Notes: generated by a model from the sequence alone, not told the origin. Positions 58,501 through 61,518 are shown, counted from the first letter of the stretch. The stretch: DNA of 64,000 bases from Opisthorchis felineus (GCA_004794785.1 SJOL01008829.1:191496-255495), one strand, 5' to 3'. A program made the numbers and translations.

Positions 58501-61374
58501 AAGGCTGTGATCATTTGCACGTCATCCGTTGATATTTCCTGTTTGCGCTGCATAGAGACTAGGTTTCCGTGCCTACACTCCCGTAAGACAGTCACTTGTT
58601 TTCCGAGTTGTCAAGTATGGGGATTTTGTATGTTGATATACCCAATCACTCTGTTCACTTGTCGCAGTCGCGTTTTACGGCTATTGATTCTTCTTTTGTC
58701 CTCTTATACAGCCACAGAGGTGTTGAGGTCGTCACATTCTTGAAGAATACTCAGTCGCTCACACGATTTTTGCAGCGGGTGTGCACGCACGCCAAAACCA
58801 ATCGAGATGCTCAGCTGGCCAATCAAATTCCGGCAACCCGAAGGTGCTTGGAAATTTTTGTCTACAGAGTGAAAGTGAGTCGCAGGGGGCGAATGTGACT
58901 TATTGACCAATGGGGGACGGTTCACTGGGTATATGTGCGCAACCGCTCGAGTGCAAGTTTTACGTGAGGGTATGGTTGGAGTGTCTTCACCAGTTTTACG
59001 ACATTTCGTGCTTTCGTTGCTCAGCTAACGCGCAATCCCAGAAAAAGTTCGAGCTCTGCATCCAACTTCTGCCGACCTGGACAACACAAATTAAGTCATA
59101 AATTCATATAAACTTCAACATTCTTAACAGCTTTCTTTACCGTAATGTTTCTTGTATTCCTGTAATGAATGGTGAGGAGTTACTGAGTACGGTGCCGTTA
59201 CGTTGGTGCTGATGGTGTCAATATCCTACCGTACACAAAATTTCTTTTTGCCTCAGCTGCTCTTCGCTATGCCCATGATAGTCAGATTCACCGGAATGAT
59301 TACTGGGGCACCAGCTCCTGTACAGCACCCTAGAAAAGCATCCGGTTTAAGTGCTTGCAATTTAGAGCGGAATAATTTCTCCGTGATGGCGAAGCTTATG
59401 AAAAAAATAAAAGCACTATCCCTCAAAATGTCCAGCACTTTAGAACTGTATCAAAGTTTTCAACCAAGTTTTCAACCAACTGAAGGCTAGTGAGTAACAT
59501 TCGGATTAACGTACTTTTCCTGTAGCATGATTTCCAAATTAATAACCGAATAAGGGAGACAAAGTTAGCACTGCGTGATTTAATCAATTTCTGTTAGTCC
59601 GTAAGGTATGCCGACTTCAATTTAGGTTTTTTATCGGTTCTTGCTATGTCCATCCCACCCCCAATGGTTTTCCATACACCGTTCTACTCTCTAGGAAGCT
59701 AATAGCTACAATAAATCTTGAGAGACCTCAGTAATTACTTACGGAACACGTGATTAGTGGTTCGAACCCAACCATGGTATCTCGACTGCTATTGTGTAGT
59801 CTGGGGAAACCCGGCAATATCTCAGCCCTCGTGTTTCCTTCGGGTGGCATGGCAGCTAGGCCCCGAAAGGGTTACAGCTAAATGGTTATTATTATTACTA
59901 TTATTATTATTATTATCAAAGCACCATTCGAGTGGTGATCCTCCTTGGGCAGCTTAGTGCTAATGGTGAGTCGCTTTTTCCGAACACGGGTTGATTGCGG
60001 GACGAGATTGTAGTTGTCCTGGAAATTGGAGTTGGTGACTTTTTCACATCATGCCTTTCAGCCATTCATCTGATTTTCCCGCATTTTTCACCCGCTGAAG
60101 ATGGCTCGGTTTTCTGTGCGATCTCGTAAAACGAGTCTGATGTACCGCTTGCTATCTTGAGGCCTAGGTTTTCTGATACCACTCGGTGACTCTTTACTGA
60201 ACCACACCAGAGTAACGTTTCATCGTTTTCAATATGTCCATTCATCGCAGTCATCATGTGGACAGTAATCTCCTTTCTGTAGTGCTGTGGCTGCATCACT
60301 GGTGTGACCGCGGGAATTCCCTTTACAGAAACGAGGAACGAACGAAGAGTGTAAACGGGTATAACACTGGTGTTTTCGAGTGCCCATATTTCCAACGTTT
60401 GGATAGACAACCTGTATAGAACTGAAACCCAGAACACAAAGTGGCTTGCTAGCTTCGTTGATTAATACTCAAGCGACGTCCAAGGTCACCCAAGTCACCC
60501 TGTTAGGCGACCTTCAGCTAACCTAGTCTTACATTTCCAAATACCTTTGAGGCACTGAACGAGATTTCCGGAACGGAAATTCCACCAGTAGTTGATAATA
60601 ACCAAAGCCCAGCAAACAAACAGTCTTAGGCAATGATACTGTTTACACTTGCCACTGTGTGTGACATTTTTGTAACATTCTGTTCACCAATTCCATGGCA
60701 TTACCCTTCGTTATCCATAATTACGACGCTTGATTTATCAAATACTTGGGTGCACGTATGACCCCTCATCTGTGGAGGCAAGCTTTAGTCACTGCACTTT
60801 CTTCACCGTAAACTCAGTGGCTTGCCATTTAGACGTAAGAAGTAGTAAAAGTGCAATTTTTGTCTCAGTAGAACTATTCAGGTTAAATCAACACATATGA
60901 ACCAATTTTGTCTCAATATACCTTGTGCGTTTCCTACTCCTACAGTTGATCAAATTACCATTTCTCGGAAACTGTGTTATTCTTTCATTCCAGATTCTCT
61001 TATCACAAAACCAATGCTCCGATGCCTTTTGGCTTGGGACGTTGAAAAATCGTGATTTGGCCGGAGCTGAACTACTAGATGACAACGACTCCGAAAACGA
61101 AAGTCAGTCAACTCCTGGTTCAGTGCGTGTACCCGTACAGCGCCGGGTGCCACCCACCAGAATAAGTTATTCTCCCTCGTTGCCGGCCGAGGAGATTCGT
61201 GGCTCAATCGATTCTGACCTGGATGGCAGTGAGGATGACAATGAATCAAATGTACAGTCGGTAGAAAGCCCGACAGAGGCTGACCTGGATGACGGTGATC
61301 ATAGTGATGAGGACGATACCGAGGAAGAGGATGGGCTGATTGAGCCAAGTGACACAGAGTCGTGTCAACTATGA
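7369..61374 (+). CDS. FANCD2: FANCD2 orthologue, 19-exon gene model
   Basis: Fanconi anemia group D2 protein: nuclear helical-repeat scaffold that pairs with FANCI, clamps DNA at crosslinks and stalled forks, and in known species is monoubiquitinated by FANCL/UBE2T. Exons read: 7369-7522, 7587-8502, 11590-12399, 12804-12990, 16070-16528, 17162-17426, 20332-20902, 23338-23644, 25004-25227, 29981-30114, 35764-35820, 35905-35991, 36296-36742, 46923-47116, 49335-49404, 55712-56003, 56762-57049, 58712-58874, 60994-61374. Every junction is GT-AG and in phase; the sum is 6006 nt (2001 aa, longer than the roughly 1450 aa of vertebrates because of low-complexity inserts). Blocks matching human FANCD2 occur in order, for example RDFQADFVVD, IDALLGCP, CFRELDI, GRLFLQGLLKGCMP and AFWLGTLKNRDL. 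No internal stop, so it does not look like a pseudogene. Exon 1 and the start are tentative. No AATAAA was recognised just after the stop. Confidence 0.95.
7587..8502 (+). CDS. FANCD2: FANCD2 exon 2
   Basis: Long open exon encoding the N-terminal alpha-solenoid. Helical segments such as LLQLFQIVSDPSTQS followed by ILRILPDLASS match the human stretch KIMQLISIAPENLQ followed by DIITSLPEILG. The next block NCLLDCLAGFSMSVEQISQL corresponds to [20 protein letters not shown]. It ends ACA GA|GTGAGT, a consensus donor, in phase 2. The 5' border depends on the choice of start; the frame is open further upstream to about 7073, but that part reads through intron or UTR-like sequence rich in GAT repeats. 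Confidence 0.85.
9040..9190 (-). mobile_element. tRNA-derived SINE, copy 2
   Basis: Minus-strand copy of the SINE family, with decayed A box (CCTCTGTTGTTAAGGCGC), the GGACCGGAAGGTTCGC segment and the terminal GGCAGCTAGGCACCGAAAG. Lies in FANCD2 intron 2. Confidence 0.7.
9636..9720 (-). ncRNA. Hammerhead ribozyme motif of the Penelope-like element
   Basis: Minus strand reads CTGATGA (9704-9698), GAAA (9688-9685) and a stem III hairpin AACATTAATGTT whose last bases give cleavage triplet TTC at 9673. The strands flanking the core pair as stem I: bases 9705-9712 with 9672-9665, seven of eight positions including one G-U. A further 8-bp complement links 9713-9720 with 9636-9643. Stem II (CGAGATCCC) is poorly paired, so this copy may be weak or dead. 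Type I hammerheads with a very short stem III are known from the terminal repeats of Penelope-like elements, which fits the position about 45 bp after the coding frame. Confidence 0.65.
9765..10905 (-). mobile_element. Penelope-like element fragment (RT plus GIY-YIG)
   Basis: On the minus strand the frame at 10857-10621 carries the RT C-motif FYRRYVDDIFMLV and the following VSGNAFHFLDVKL block. A frame change near 10560 leads into TNRARSICSADT-like sequence and then the frame 10493-9765, which holds a GIY-YIG endonuclease: VVYSVSCCCSAEYVGRTTQQ, SRRIREHLYY and SHLIDTGHVV. This RT plus GIY-YIG order is specific to Penelope-like elements. The 5' RT part is missing and the frames are broken. A hammerhead motif lies just 3' (9636-9720). 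Confidence 0.85.
11020..11175 (-). mobile_element. tRNA-derived SINE, copy 3
   Basis: Best-preserved tRNA-like head of the family: minus strand from 11175 reads CGAGATAGCTCAGTGGTTAA (A box), then GACCGGAAGGTCCGTG and GATTCGAA (B box), and ends with GCATGGCAGCTAGGTATCGG. Lies next to the 5' truncation point of the Penelope-like element. Confidence 0.8.
11590..12399 (+). CDS. FANCD2: FANCD2 exon 3
   Basis: Acceptor ATTTTGTAG; the first base completes the split Glu codon to give E-WMRAID, matching EAWIKAIEN in human FANCD2. Further matches in order are FLVLCVIYSTVDTN (human LVMLFIIYSTNTQ), QLGLSLYIETF (SFGSLLYKYAF) and LLRLAQRHPRQLVKFEGLL (LLELVVLNPSAMMMNAVFV). It ends TTC TG|GTAAGT in phase 2. 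This is the central helical solenoid before the FANCI-facing ubiquitination region. Confidence 0.93.
12804..12990 (+). CDS. FANCD2: FANCD2 exon 4
   Basis: Acceptor TTCTTTCAAG; T completes a split Cys codon, followed by DRENKPFQEKLLGLLRKQ. The block AKALSIIGAVVVLETI aligns with YKLIGIIGAVTMAGIM of human FANCD2. It ends GAT GAT|GTAAGT in phase 0. No in-frame stop; 187 nt. Confidence 0.92.
14380..14800 (+). mobile_element. Probable LINE endonuclease remnant
   Basis: A broken frame at 14430-14490 reads HHDNLAVVAEDFNGIVAHNS, resembling the AxGDFN motif of LINE apurinic endonucleases, followed at 14620 by a stretch resembling the SDH region and at 14690 by LRLSTFRGKFKKQARSL. Stops interrupt every frame. 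No reverse transcriptase follows. Confidence 0.35.
16070..16528 (+). CDS. FANCD2: FANCD2 exon 5 with lineage-specific acidic insert
   Basis: Acceptor CTCTCAG, phase 0, opening SIVLASQMTHLE. The first 60 or so residues are rich in Ser, Thr and acidic residues and have no vertebrate counterpart. Then SRLLLQLVGLVEHTISAYPQ aligns with TSLLQLVHSCSEQSPQ, and LINWMGARVMRDFQ aligns with LEWVGHTICNDFQ. It ends CAG|GTTCGT in phase 0, exactly before the residues that precede the ubiquitination site. Confidence 0.93.
16800..16931 (+). repeat. Hammerhead-like repeat family, copy 1
   Basis: Shares the framework CAAGTAGAACATAAG, CTCGGGGACGGTGCCT, GGTCGCGGGTTGTCGGAG and TTTTCAGCAACC with copies at 33187-33316 and 33345-33428. 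In the place of the ribozyme core this copy reads CAATGAGCCTCAAGGAG then GTGAAA, a mutated version of the better core in the second copy. Lies in FANCD2 intron 5. Confidence 0.6.
17162..17426 (+). CDS. FANCD2: FANCD2 exon 6, ubiquitination-site region without the lysine
   Basis: Acceptor TTTTCATCTAG, phase 0. The junction RDFQ|ADFVVDNATLEG continues human NDFQDAFVVDSCVVPEG without a gap. Human then reads DFPFPVKALYGLEE with K561; here the sequence reads FVPQLNLNDPSMCEVAINLG, with no lysine, and rejoins human at VAINLGP/IAINLLP. The first lysine in the exon lies about 35 residues beyond that stretch, in the motif SDGKSK. It ends GGA-like phase 1 at G|GTGAGT. The exon is otherwise intact and conserved. 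Confidence 0.95.
17613..17966 (-). other. Unrecognised antisense ORF in intron 6
   Basis: Open for 117 codons from an ATG, balanced amino-acid composition (contains LTEDKGLSTYLIHSSVQSHK). I do not recognise a family. It could be a retroelement remnant or chance; there is no flanking evidence for a gene. Confidence 0.15.
18238..18318 (-). repeat. tRNA-like sequence (SINE head or tRNA pseudogene)
   Basis: Minus strand reads CACTGGCGGAGTGCCCGTAG (A-box-like), then CGGGCTGCTTAGCTGAGG and GTTCAAATCTTG (B-box-like). No full cloverleaf could be drawn with confidence, so I do not call it a tRNA gene. Differs from the main SINE family. Confidence 0.3.
18320..20331. other. Rest of FANCD2 intron 6, nothing recognised
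   Basis: No conserved reading frame, repeat or RNA motif found on either strand apart from the tRNA-like piece just upstream. Confidence 0.4.
20332..20902 (+). CDS. FANCD2: FANCD2 exon 7
   Basis: Acceptor CTTTTTCAG; the split codon gives A then IDALLGCPLLL, matching human EEIDGLLDCPIFL. LLIINWCVEAVNVFAPQF aligns with IFLTLNWFREIVNAFCQE, and STVLSRLAQIAHLRNQL aligns with GKVLTRLKHIVELQIIL. The exon has an extra loop of about 35 residues rich in Ser, Asp and Arg between these two blocks. It ends in phase 2 at GG|GTGAGT. Confidence 0.95.
20903..23337. other. FANCD2 intron 7, nothing recognised
   Basis: Only chance-like open frames (longest 124 codons, 21321-21695, +, no recognisable domain). 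No element of the families seen elsewhere in the window. Confidence 0.4.
23338..23644 (+). CDS. FANCD2: FANCD2 exon 8, disordered NLS-like segment
   Basis: Acceptor CGCTTTCAG, phase 2. Encodes a hydrophilic stretch with the basic cluster AGKKRKSK near its start, followed by acidic and serine-rich sequence and then GKLKRVRNAGPVS. It occupies the same place as the human linker SAKIRKKGKIERKQK, which is also basic and poorly conserved. It ends TCG|GTAAGG in phase 0. The basic cluster could be a nuclear localisation signal; that is inference. Confidence 0.88.
23645..25003. other. FANCD2 intron 8, nothing recognised
   Basis: AT-rich intron sequence with pyrimidine tracts, no open frame of note and no repeat recognised. 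Confidence 0.4.
25004..25227 (+). CDS. FANCD2: FANCD2 exon 9
   Basis: Acceptor TTCCTTTCCAG, phase 0. ELTACFRELDITSLFLGLS aligns with NSHAFFRELDIEVFSILHC of human FANCD2, and WLLEDFSSKLQHLSG aligns with FLLEDLSQKLESML. It ends ATA CG|GTAAAG in phase 2. Confidence 0.95.
26430..27950 (+). mobile_element. RTE-type LINE fragment, frames broken
   Basis: Reverse transcriptase at 26470-26930 (FTLRQVLEQRHTYCRRKFDF, PSLFLFNFVDLIME, DLDHSDDTVLWF) and C-terminal domain at 27261-27500 (FDHLCLRSTARVSWLQLI, RLRWLGHVSRM). Upstream endonuclease is missing, so it is 5'-truncated. The tail near 27920 is GGTGATGATGGTGATGAT. Lies in FANCD2 intron 9. Confidence 0.8.
28308..28355. repeat. Short palindromic cluster of CRE-like TGACGTCA units
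   Basis: Within 48 bp the sequence contains ACGTCAC, ATGACGTGACATGACGTCAC and ACGTCATATGAC, so five ACGTCA/TGACGT half-sites in alternating orientation with ATATG spacers. It can fold on itself and also matches the CREB/ATF site TGACGTCA once. No gene start is near, so a microsatellite-like origin is as likely as a regulatory role. Confidence 0.5.
28360..29980. other. 3' part of FANCD2 intron 9, nothing recognised
   Basis: AT-rich sequence without a recognised repeat or open frame. Confidence 0.4.
29981..30114 (+). CDS. FANCD2: FANCD2 exon 10
   Basis: Acceptor CCAATTTAG; A completes a split Arg codon. WYSFQRLDQLRSDVRRSYF then LQLIPSVHRAMLSATNFFL follows human IGFSHLQQRSAQEIVHCVF then QLLTPMCNHLENIHNYFQ with no gap. 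It ends CTA A|GTAAGT in phase 1. Confidence 0.92.
30650..31030. repeat. Dispersed repeat, copy B (pairs with 3590-3900)
   Basis: Second copy of the repeat described at 3590-3900, in the same orientation, in FANCD2 intron 10. Divergence between the copies is high, indicating age. Confidence 0.6.
31400..31965 (+). mobile_element. 3' end of an RTE-type LINE
   Basis: The region 31590-31640 (GACATGGTGCGTAACCGATC, CCCAGTGGCGA) matches the end of the coding region of the copy at 27610-27650 (GCATGGCACGCAACTGACC, CCCAGTGGTGC), and it ends in GATGATAATGATGATGATGA at 31940-31960. Strongly 5'-truncated. Confidence 0.6.
31970..33186. other. Intronic stretch, nothing recognised
   Basis: No supported exon or repeat. 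A frame at 32957-33193 is open for 78 codons but has no family resemblance and does not fit the FANCD2 phases. Confidence 0.4.
33187..33316 (-). repeat. Hammerhead-like repeat family, copy 2 (best core)
   Basis: Minus strand reads CTGATGAG (33269-33262), a short stem II region CCCCAGAAAGAAC, then GAAAC (33248-33244), followed by the family words CGCGGGTTGTCGAAGAG and TTTCAG. The core closely resembles the hammerhead of the schistosome Sm-alpha repeats as I remember it. Stem III (ACC/GGT) is short and near-core stem I is poor; GGGGAC upstream can pair with GTTCCT downstream. Confidence 0.5.
33345..33428 (+). repeat. Hammerhead-like repeat family, copy 3
   Basis: Plus-strand partial copy (CCAATAAGGGTAAAACCGAT, GGTCGTGGGCTGGTGGAGG, TTTTTCAGCAACC, AGTAGTGTCCC) lying head to head with copy 2. 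The core is degraded. Confidence 0.5.
33430..35763. other. 3' part of FANCD2 intron 10, nothing recognised
   Basis: No repeat family assigned. A possible exon at 33937-34055 was examined and rejected (see rejected list). Confidence 0.35.
35764..35820 (+). CDS. FANCD2: FANCD2 exon 11 (57-nt microexon)
   Basis: Acceptor GGCTTCTTTTAG. Encodes FRNLFQSIEDVVVIHFTQ and ends CAA T|GTTCGT, phase 1 on both sides. The donor GTTCGT is the same hexamer used by exon 5. With exon 12 it gives 43 residues between the PSVH and RLLLVL blocks, where human has 45 between PMCN and RLLQIF. Support is from phase and spacing more than from identity. Confidence 0.75.
35905..35991 (+). CDS. FANCD2: FANCD2 exon 12
   Basis: Follows an 84-nt intron with acceptor AATCATTGAG. 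Encodes VTYLIRLLLVLVSCGCLAMSG, with the middle matching human CYQRLLQIFHGLFAWSGF. It ends TGG GAA G|GTAAGT in phase 1. Of the three frames only this one resembles the family. Confidence 0.82.
36296..36742 (+). CDS. FANCD2: FANCD2 exon 13, mostly low-complexity insert
   Basis: The acceptor at 36295 (CGCCCAACCAG) is the one that keeps phase 1; the more obvious CACAG at 36260 would shift the frame. The 149 residues are hydrophilic and acidic apart from a helical block SNVICDCLQILCILLTG, which may correspond to the human helix NLLYSALHVLSSRL. It ends TCA G|GTAAGT in phase 1, and the following exon fits only this frame. Confidence 0.72.
37140..38957 (-). mobile_element. RTE-type LINE, 3' half, split by the gypsy insertion
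   Basis: Minus strand carries the endonuclease end near 38880-38950 (SVDSDHAL), the reverse transcriptase at 38570-38320 (LTREHQEGLRPGRRCVDHTL, NLVFLEFKGTFYSVDRSML), a later frame at 38092-37793 (APSKCKVILKNVQSLDIPFT, VVENYAYLGSCISSGE) and a 3' end homologous to that of the copy at 6860-7060, with a degenerate GAT tail near 37140-37190. The 5' half continues at 43128-44020. Confidence 0.82.
38958..39092 (+). repeat. 5' LTR of gypsy element (135 bp)
   Basis: Matches 42993-43127 except three substitutions. Contains the inverted pair TACTACT and AGTAGTA about 13 bp apart near its start. Unusually short for a gypsy LTR. Confidence 0.95.
39095..39112 (+). promoter_or_regulatory. Primer binding site
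   Basis: TGGTGCCGTGACCAGG begins two bases after the LTR end and starts with TGG as expected for pairing with a tRNA 3' CCA. I could not assign the tRNA. Confidence 0.7.
39117..42980 (+). CDS. gag-pol polyprotein of Ty3/gypsy element
   Basis: Single frame of about 1287 aa from ATG 39117 (the frame is open 90 nt further up, through LTR and PBS, so the first ATG after the PBS is chosen). Counting from 39027: gag with a CCHC knuckle CYRCGMHGHWKNQC at residue 242; protease LIDTGAGVSL with Asp302; reverse transcriptase with VDFRRLN, FDLRSGYWQ and YGDDIVVYS at residue 602; RNase H (TDASDRGIG); integrase with an HHCC finger (ECHEMAHTG to CKRCQ) and catalytic Asp1030, Asp1090, Glu1126 in DD35E spacing; a GPF motif near the end. 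All key residues are present and there is no gag/pol frameshift. Likely still able to encode active proteins. Confidence 0.96.
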   Translation: MRIPWPQPFEDGDVRTFLEDFEDVAEAAGLETDRGKLAALKTLLRGRAEAALDAARRGPRKMDWAAAKEALAAEFDTPADRQEAMRRFKTASMGPGCDPTVFFASLQQLLDRALPELDGVSRQQLLSEQFVEGVHPALRAQLRLARATGQLSVEHLVHLARELAEAPLATLQSQENRDESTVEDLKNKVDQFAGQLAAIKTESRRHARMSRCYRCGMHGHWKNQCPHTRPPVHNKTLDYSSFPGWVAISAVTQATIQAVVEIDGKKELCLIDTGAGVSLRRRGNEAVCKPCALAVRAVGGYQLKIDGLSMHSMRLGDRSVQHEFLISPDIEQTILGADFLRGTESVVDLKRGKLVTKYGAVKLEGYPSIAVNELHVRKLPSCNMPSVQSVVEEYSELFTGEEDPFGFCSWIEHEIPLSSECFRPYGPRPLPLHLREEVHKQVQEMLKNGIIEEANSAYNSPVVLVKKANGKYRFCVDFRRLNELTVNRVVAVPSVADIFDSLQHSRYFTVFDLRSGYWQLSIKAEDREKTAFTVGDTQYQFRRMPFGLSGAPFTFRRLMLRLTKGLQNVAVYGDDIVVYSNSEPEHAVHLKAVLKRIREAGLRINEAKTQLARSSVTLLGHKVGHGEVSPLPEKLAKIEDCAVPNSKRSLRQFLGRAAYYSRFVQDFNTIAAPLYDLLGQNRKFEWTREAHEAFERVKARMLDQQLTLKLPRVGEMFTVATDASDRGIGAVLKQRHGVIEYASRVLTNAEQKYSTIEKECLAIVWALDKWRPYLLGQRFHVETDHKPLEWIRTTRDPRGKLARWALRLQEYDFTIRHVPGKENHLADWLSRPEAEDEAPRIMIGANSLVVELDPGRLVQLQRQDPVLRKVAASLLDGRNIENGDGDKELQMFQSHFDRLSLSEAGIISWNDTDSDVVLPVIPRVLRRKLIVECHEMAHTGCTKTYDLLRQRAYWPGMRSEVMDYVVSCKRCQLMKGDTTGVTNPMEPIPVSEIGELWSVDVMGPFPVTTSGNQYIVVMTEHLSRWVEAAAVPNQRATTISGVVMRHIVANHGVPKMILTDQGPCFESEEFRSCLQKLGIRRLRTAPYHPQTNGLTERNNRTIKEWLAAKGGDWEVNLPMVLLAHRASIQPTTGKSPFMLMYGRHPRLPVDQEIGLWPATHLSPEELGEERRKARENLSAAQERTRQKTASRKARPFPIGAKVKWKDHQNPGRSGLGSRKLGSRWQGPFVVTDRRGNVYTIQDGRGSKRVNGTQLRKWHDTPEELPNRPAAGADPTEVNGNQWHASNL
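42977..42990 (+). promoter_or_regulatory. Polypurine tract
   Basis: AAAGGGTGAAGG lies directly before the 3' LTR, where plus-strand DNA synthesis would be primed. It overlaps the end of the gag-pol frame. Confidence 0.65.
42993..43127 (+). repeat. 3' LTR of gypsy element (135 bp)
   Basis: Second copy of the LTR, followed immediately by the target duplication CCGG. Confidence 0.95.
43128..44020 (-). mobile_element. RTE-type LINE, 5' half (endonuclease)
   Basis: Continuation of the LINE at 37140-38957. Minus strand reads GYAGLGAVLSDRTQASLLDW and VHRALFIASAYTPTDRSSES (near 43740), then DIAVLVGEINGQV and RLGDRLGLDKKHT (43380-43270), the apurinic endonuclease domain. The reading continues across the gypsy element when the insertion and one CCGG are ignored. 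Frames contain stops. Confidence 0.8.
44030..46395 (+). mobile_element. RTE-type LINE with long intact RT frame
   Basis: Begins with RFNVRTLKAAK (endonuclease start, near 44045) but most of the endonuclease is lost. RT fingers at 44700-44850 (LKPHRAPGPDDLPPPFF, LFACIWEKETVPDSWGE), then a 301-codon frame 45047-45952 with ILGFLDIEFAFISVDRSVLH, PLSPFLFSFVIDEIRGRT, a palm box reading SVDDIVLIF, LTYLGSRISSDSSVTDEV and VGWCQGMRNEEISKR. The 3' UTR ends AAGGCTTTCACCTAAATCATG and a GAT tail at 46370-46385. Damage to the first RT motifs makes activity unlikely. Confidence 0.85.
46396..46922. other. End of FANCD2 intron 13, nothing recognised
   Basis: No repeat or gene recognised between the LINE tail and exon 14. 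Confidence 0.4.
46923..47116 (+). CDS. FANCD2: FANCD2 exon 14
   Basis: Acceptor CTTACTGCAG after a 10.2-kb intron; the split codon gives D-YRSFSKDVRVVLEWILRM. The helices of this exon take the place of human [20 protein letters not shown] and the following RLLMVILEKS. It ends ATC TGG|GTAAGC in phase 0. Identity is low but length, helical pattern and phase agree. Confidence 0.78.
47117..49334. other. FANCD2 intron 14, nothing recognised
   Basis: Only short open frames; no retroelement motif found. Confidence 0.4.
49335..49404 (+). CDS. FANCD2: FANCD2 exon 15 (70 nt)
   Basis: Acceptor TTTTTACACATTTAG, phase 0. Encodes FPDLNAYTKSLLDKEWDP and ends TGG AAA G|GTGAGG in phase 1. YTKSLLDKEWDPEVRW aligns with human IASLARQFLCRVWPSGD, and the next exon continues the alignment directly. 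Confidence 0.78.
51240..52600 (+). mobile_element. Degenerate LINE, second family
   Basis: Pieces of reverse transcriptase in scrambled frames: VVFIDFKKAFDLADRKVVL at 51265 (palm motif A), IPVFKESSVTSRENHRGNSL at 51665 (fingers), SSGGRQGSHLSPFLLSVVID at 51975, SDSECADDIGLPG at 52110 (YADD box read as CADD) and YLGNEMSLGG with RHLWRRRDVVSSLKVGVYSA at 52305-52440. Motif A lies before the fingers, so this is either two overlapping insertions or a rearranged copy. Confidence 0.75.
52770..53045 (+). repeat. LINE 3' region homologous to 2230-2490
   Basis: Shares CCTCCCTGGA, AATGGTTACTGACACTGG, GGACATGGCTCAAC-like and GTAGCTGGAACC words with 2230-2490. Probably the 3' end of the second LINE family. 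Confidence 0.6.
53053..53470 (-). mobile_element. LINE C-terminal fragment, minus strand
   Basis: Minus strand reads FQTDKLDYVDRFTSLGSRIS and RTIKTRAVFTKLRHSWRQ, the segment that follows the RT palm, in one open frame 53403-53053. Tail to tail with the plus-strand LINE just upstream. Confidence 0.65.
54235..54400 (+). repeat. tRNA-like head followed by hammerhead-like core
   Basis: CAGGTAGTTTAGCGGCATCG at 54246 resembles an A box and CTGGAATCCC at 54297 a weak B box. Then CTGATGA (54332-54338), a segment with CACGT and ACGTG able to pair, and GAAA (near 54362). An ACTA/TAGT pair could form stem III and GGCTC/GAGC stem I. Many mismatches, so a decayed or chance structure. Confidence 0.25.
54590..54780 (-). 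mobile_element. tRNA-derived SINE, copy 4
   Basis: Minus strand: CGAGGTGGCTGAGTGCTTAA (A box), GTGACCGGAAGGTCCGTGTT, TCGAACCC (B box), then the family body with GGCAGCCTGACAGTACCTCA and a terminal GTATGGCAGCTAGGCCATG. In FANCD2 intron 15. Confidence 0.78.
54781..55711. other. End of FANCD2 intron 15, nothing recognised
   Basis: No repeat family or gene recognised. Confidence 0.4.
55712..56003 (+). CDS. FANCD2: FANCD2 exon 16
   Basis: Acceptor CCACTTTTCAG, phase 1. RESLQGLLAMHLRFRPDTVE aligns with human NDQLHALLCIYLEHTESIL, and YKTLTRQTMDIYCREVLSSV aligns with [20 protein letters not shown]. It ends TTA TG|GTGAGC in phase 2. Confidence 0.93.
56004..56761. other. FANCD2 intron 16, nothing recognised
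   Basis: AT-rich, no open frame of interest. Confidence 0.4.
56762..57049 (+). CDS. FANCD2: FANCD2 exon 17
   Basis: Acceptor TACTTGTTCAG, phase 2. LLACWNECIVVFGLLIDLV aligns with human KLLYWNMAVRDFSILINLI, and GRLFLQGLLKGCMPMLSSLF aligns with [20 protein letters not shown]. It ends TTT CG|GTGAGT in phase 2. Confidence 0.96.
57400..58075 (-). mobile_element. RTE-type LINE RT fragment
   Basis: Minus-strand frame 58026-57703 reads MDHIFTLCYVLKQWHAYRHP, NLMFLDFNSVFESVGQFVLF, MPQKFANILRCLYSHT and SGVRQGCLLSPILLNFVTDE, that is, RT motifs A and B. Downstream (57700-57420) are remnants of the following segment. Both ends are missing. Confidence 0.8.
58712..58874 (+). CDS. FANCD2: FANCD2 exon 18
   Basis: Acceptor CTCTTATACAG; C completes Arg, giving R-HRGVEVVTFLKNTQSLT, which continues human FRKHREDVLSLLETFQLDT. 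The block CLEIFVYRVK aligns with TLELLVCRVK. It ends AAA|GTGAGT in phase 0. Confidence 0.96.
59257..59489 (+). other. Possible cryptic exon in FANCD2 intron 18
   Basis: Bounded by a good acceptor (TTTTTGCCTCAG) and a consensus donor (CTA|GTGAGT), open for 77 codons (GAPAPVQHPRKASGLS, MAKLMKKIKALSL) in the phase left by exon 18. Its length is 2 modulo 3, so inclusion would put exon 19 out of frame, and the direct join of exons 18 and 19 already matches the family. Confidence 0.25.
59750..59920 (+). mobile_element. tRNA-derived SINE, copy 5, with ATT tail
   Basis: Plus strand: GTGGTTCGAACCC (perfect B-box-like, 59757) then a body ending GGTGGCATGGCAGCTAGGCC and CCGAAAGGGTTACAGCTAAA, followed by a (TTA)n run at 59887-59918, which is probably the SINE tail. 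The A-box part is truncated. Confidence 0.75.
59930..60993. other. End of FANCD2 intron 18, nothing recognised
   Basis: A minus-strand frame (60437-60066, 123 codons) has no recognisable domain. No repeat assigned. Confidence 0.35.
60994..61374 (+). CDS. FANCD2: FANCD2 exon 19 (terminal), C-terminal acidic tail
   Basis: Acceptor TCATTCCAG, phase 0, joining RVK|ILLSQNQCSDAFWLGTLK, colinear with human [21 protein letters not shown]. The remaining 100 residues are serine- and acid-rich with a long Asp/Glu run near the end, like the acidic tail of other FANCD2 proteins. Stop TGA ends at 61374. Confidence 0.97.
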   Translation: MLLSQNQCSDAFWLGTLKNRDLAGAELLDDNDSENESQSTPGSVRVPVQRRVPPTRISYSPSLPAEEIRGSIDSDLDGSEDDNESNVQSVESPTEADLDDGDHSDEDDTEEEDGLIEPSDTESCQL

Positions 61375-61518
61375 ATACGTTTTCTTATGTGCAAGTTACC
61401 GTGTTTGATATCCAAGAAGTCTAAAGATCATCGTATTTTTAACGACCGATTATTCTTCCATGGTGTGAAGTTGGGGTGTGCTCTTGTGTTGCAGAGATAA
61501 TAGCATTAGAATATCTGA

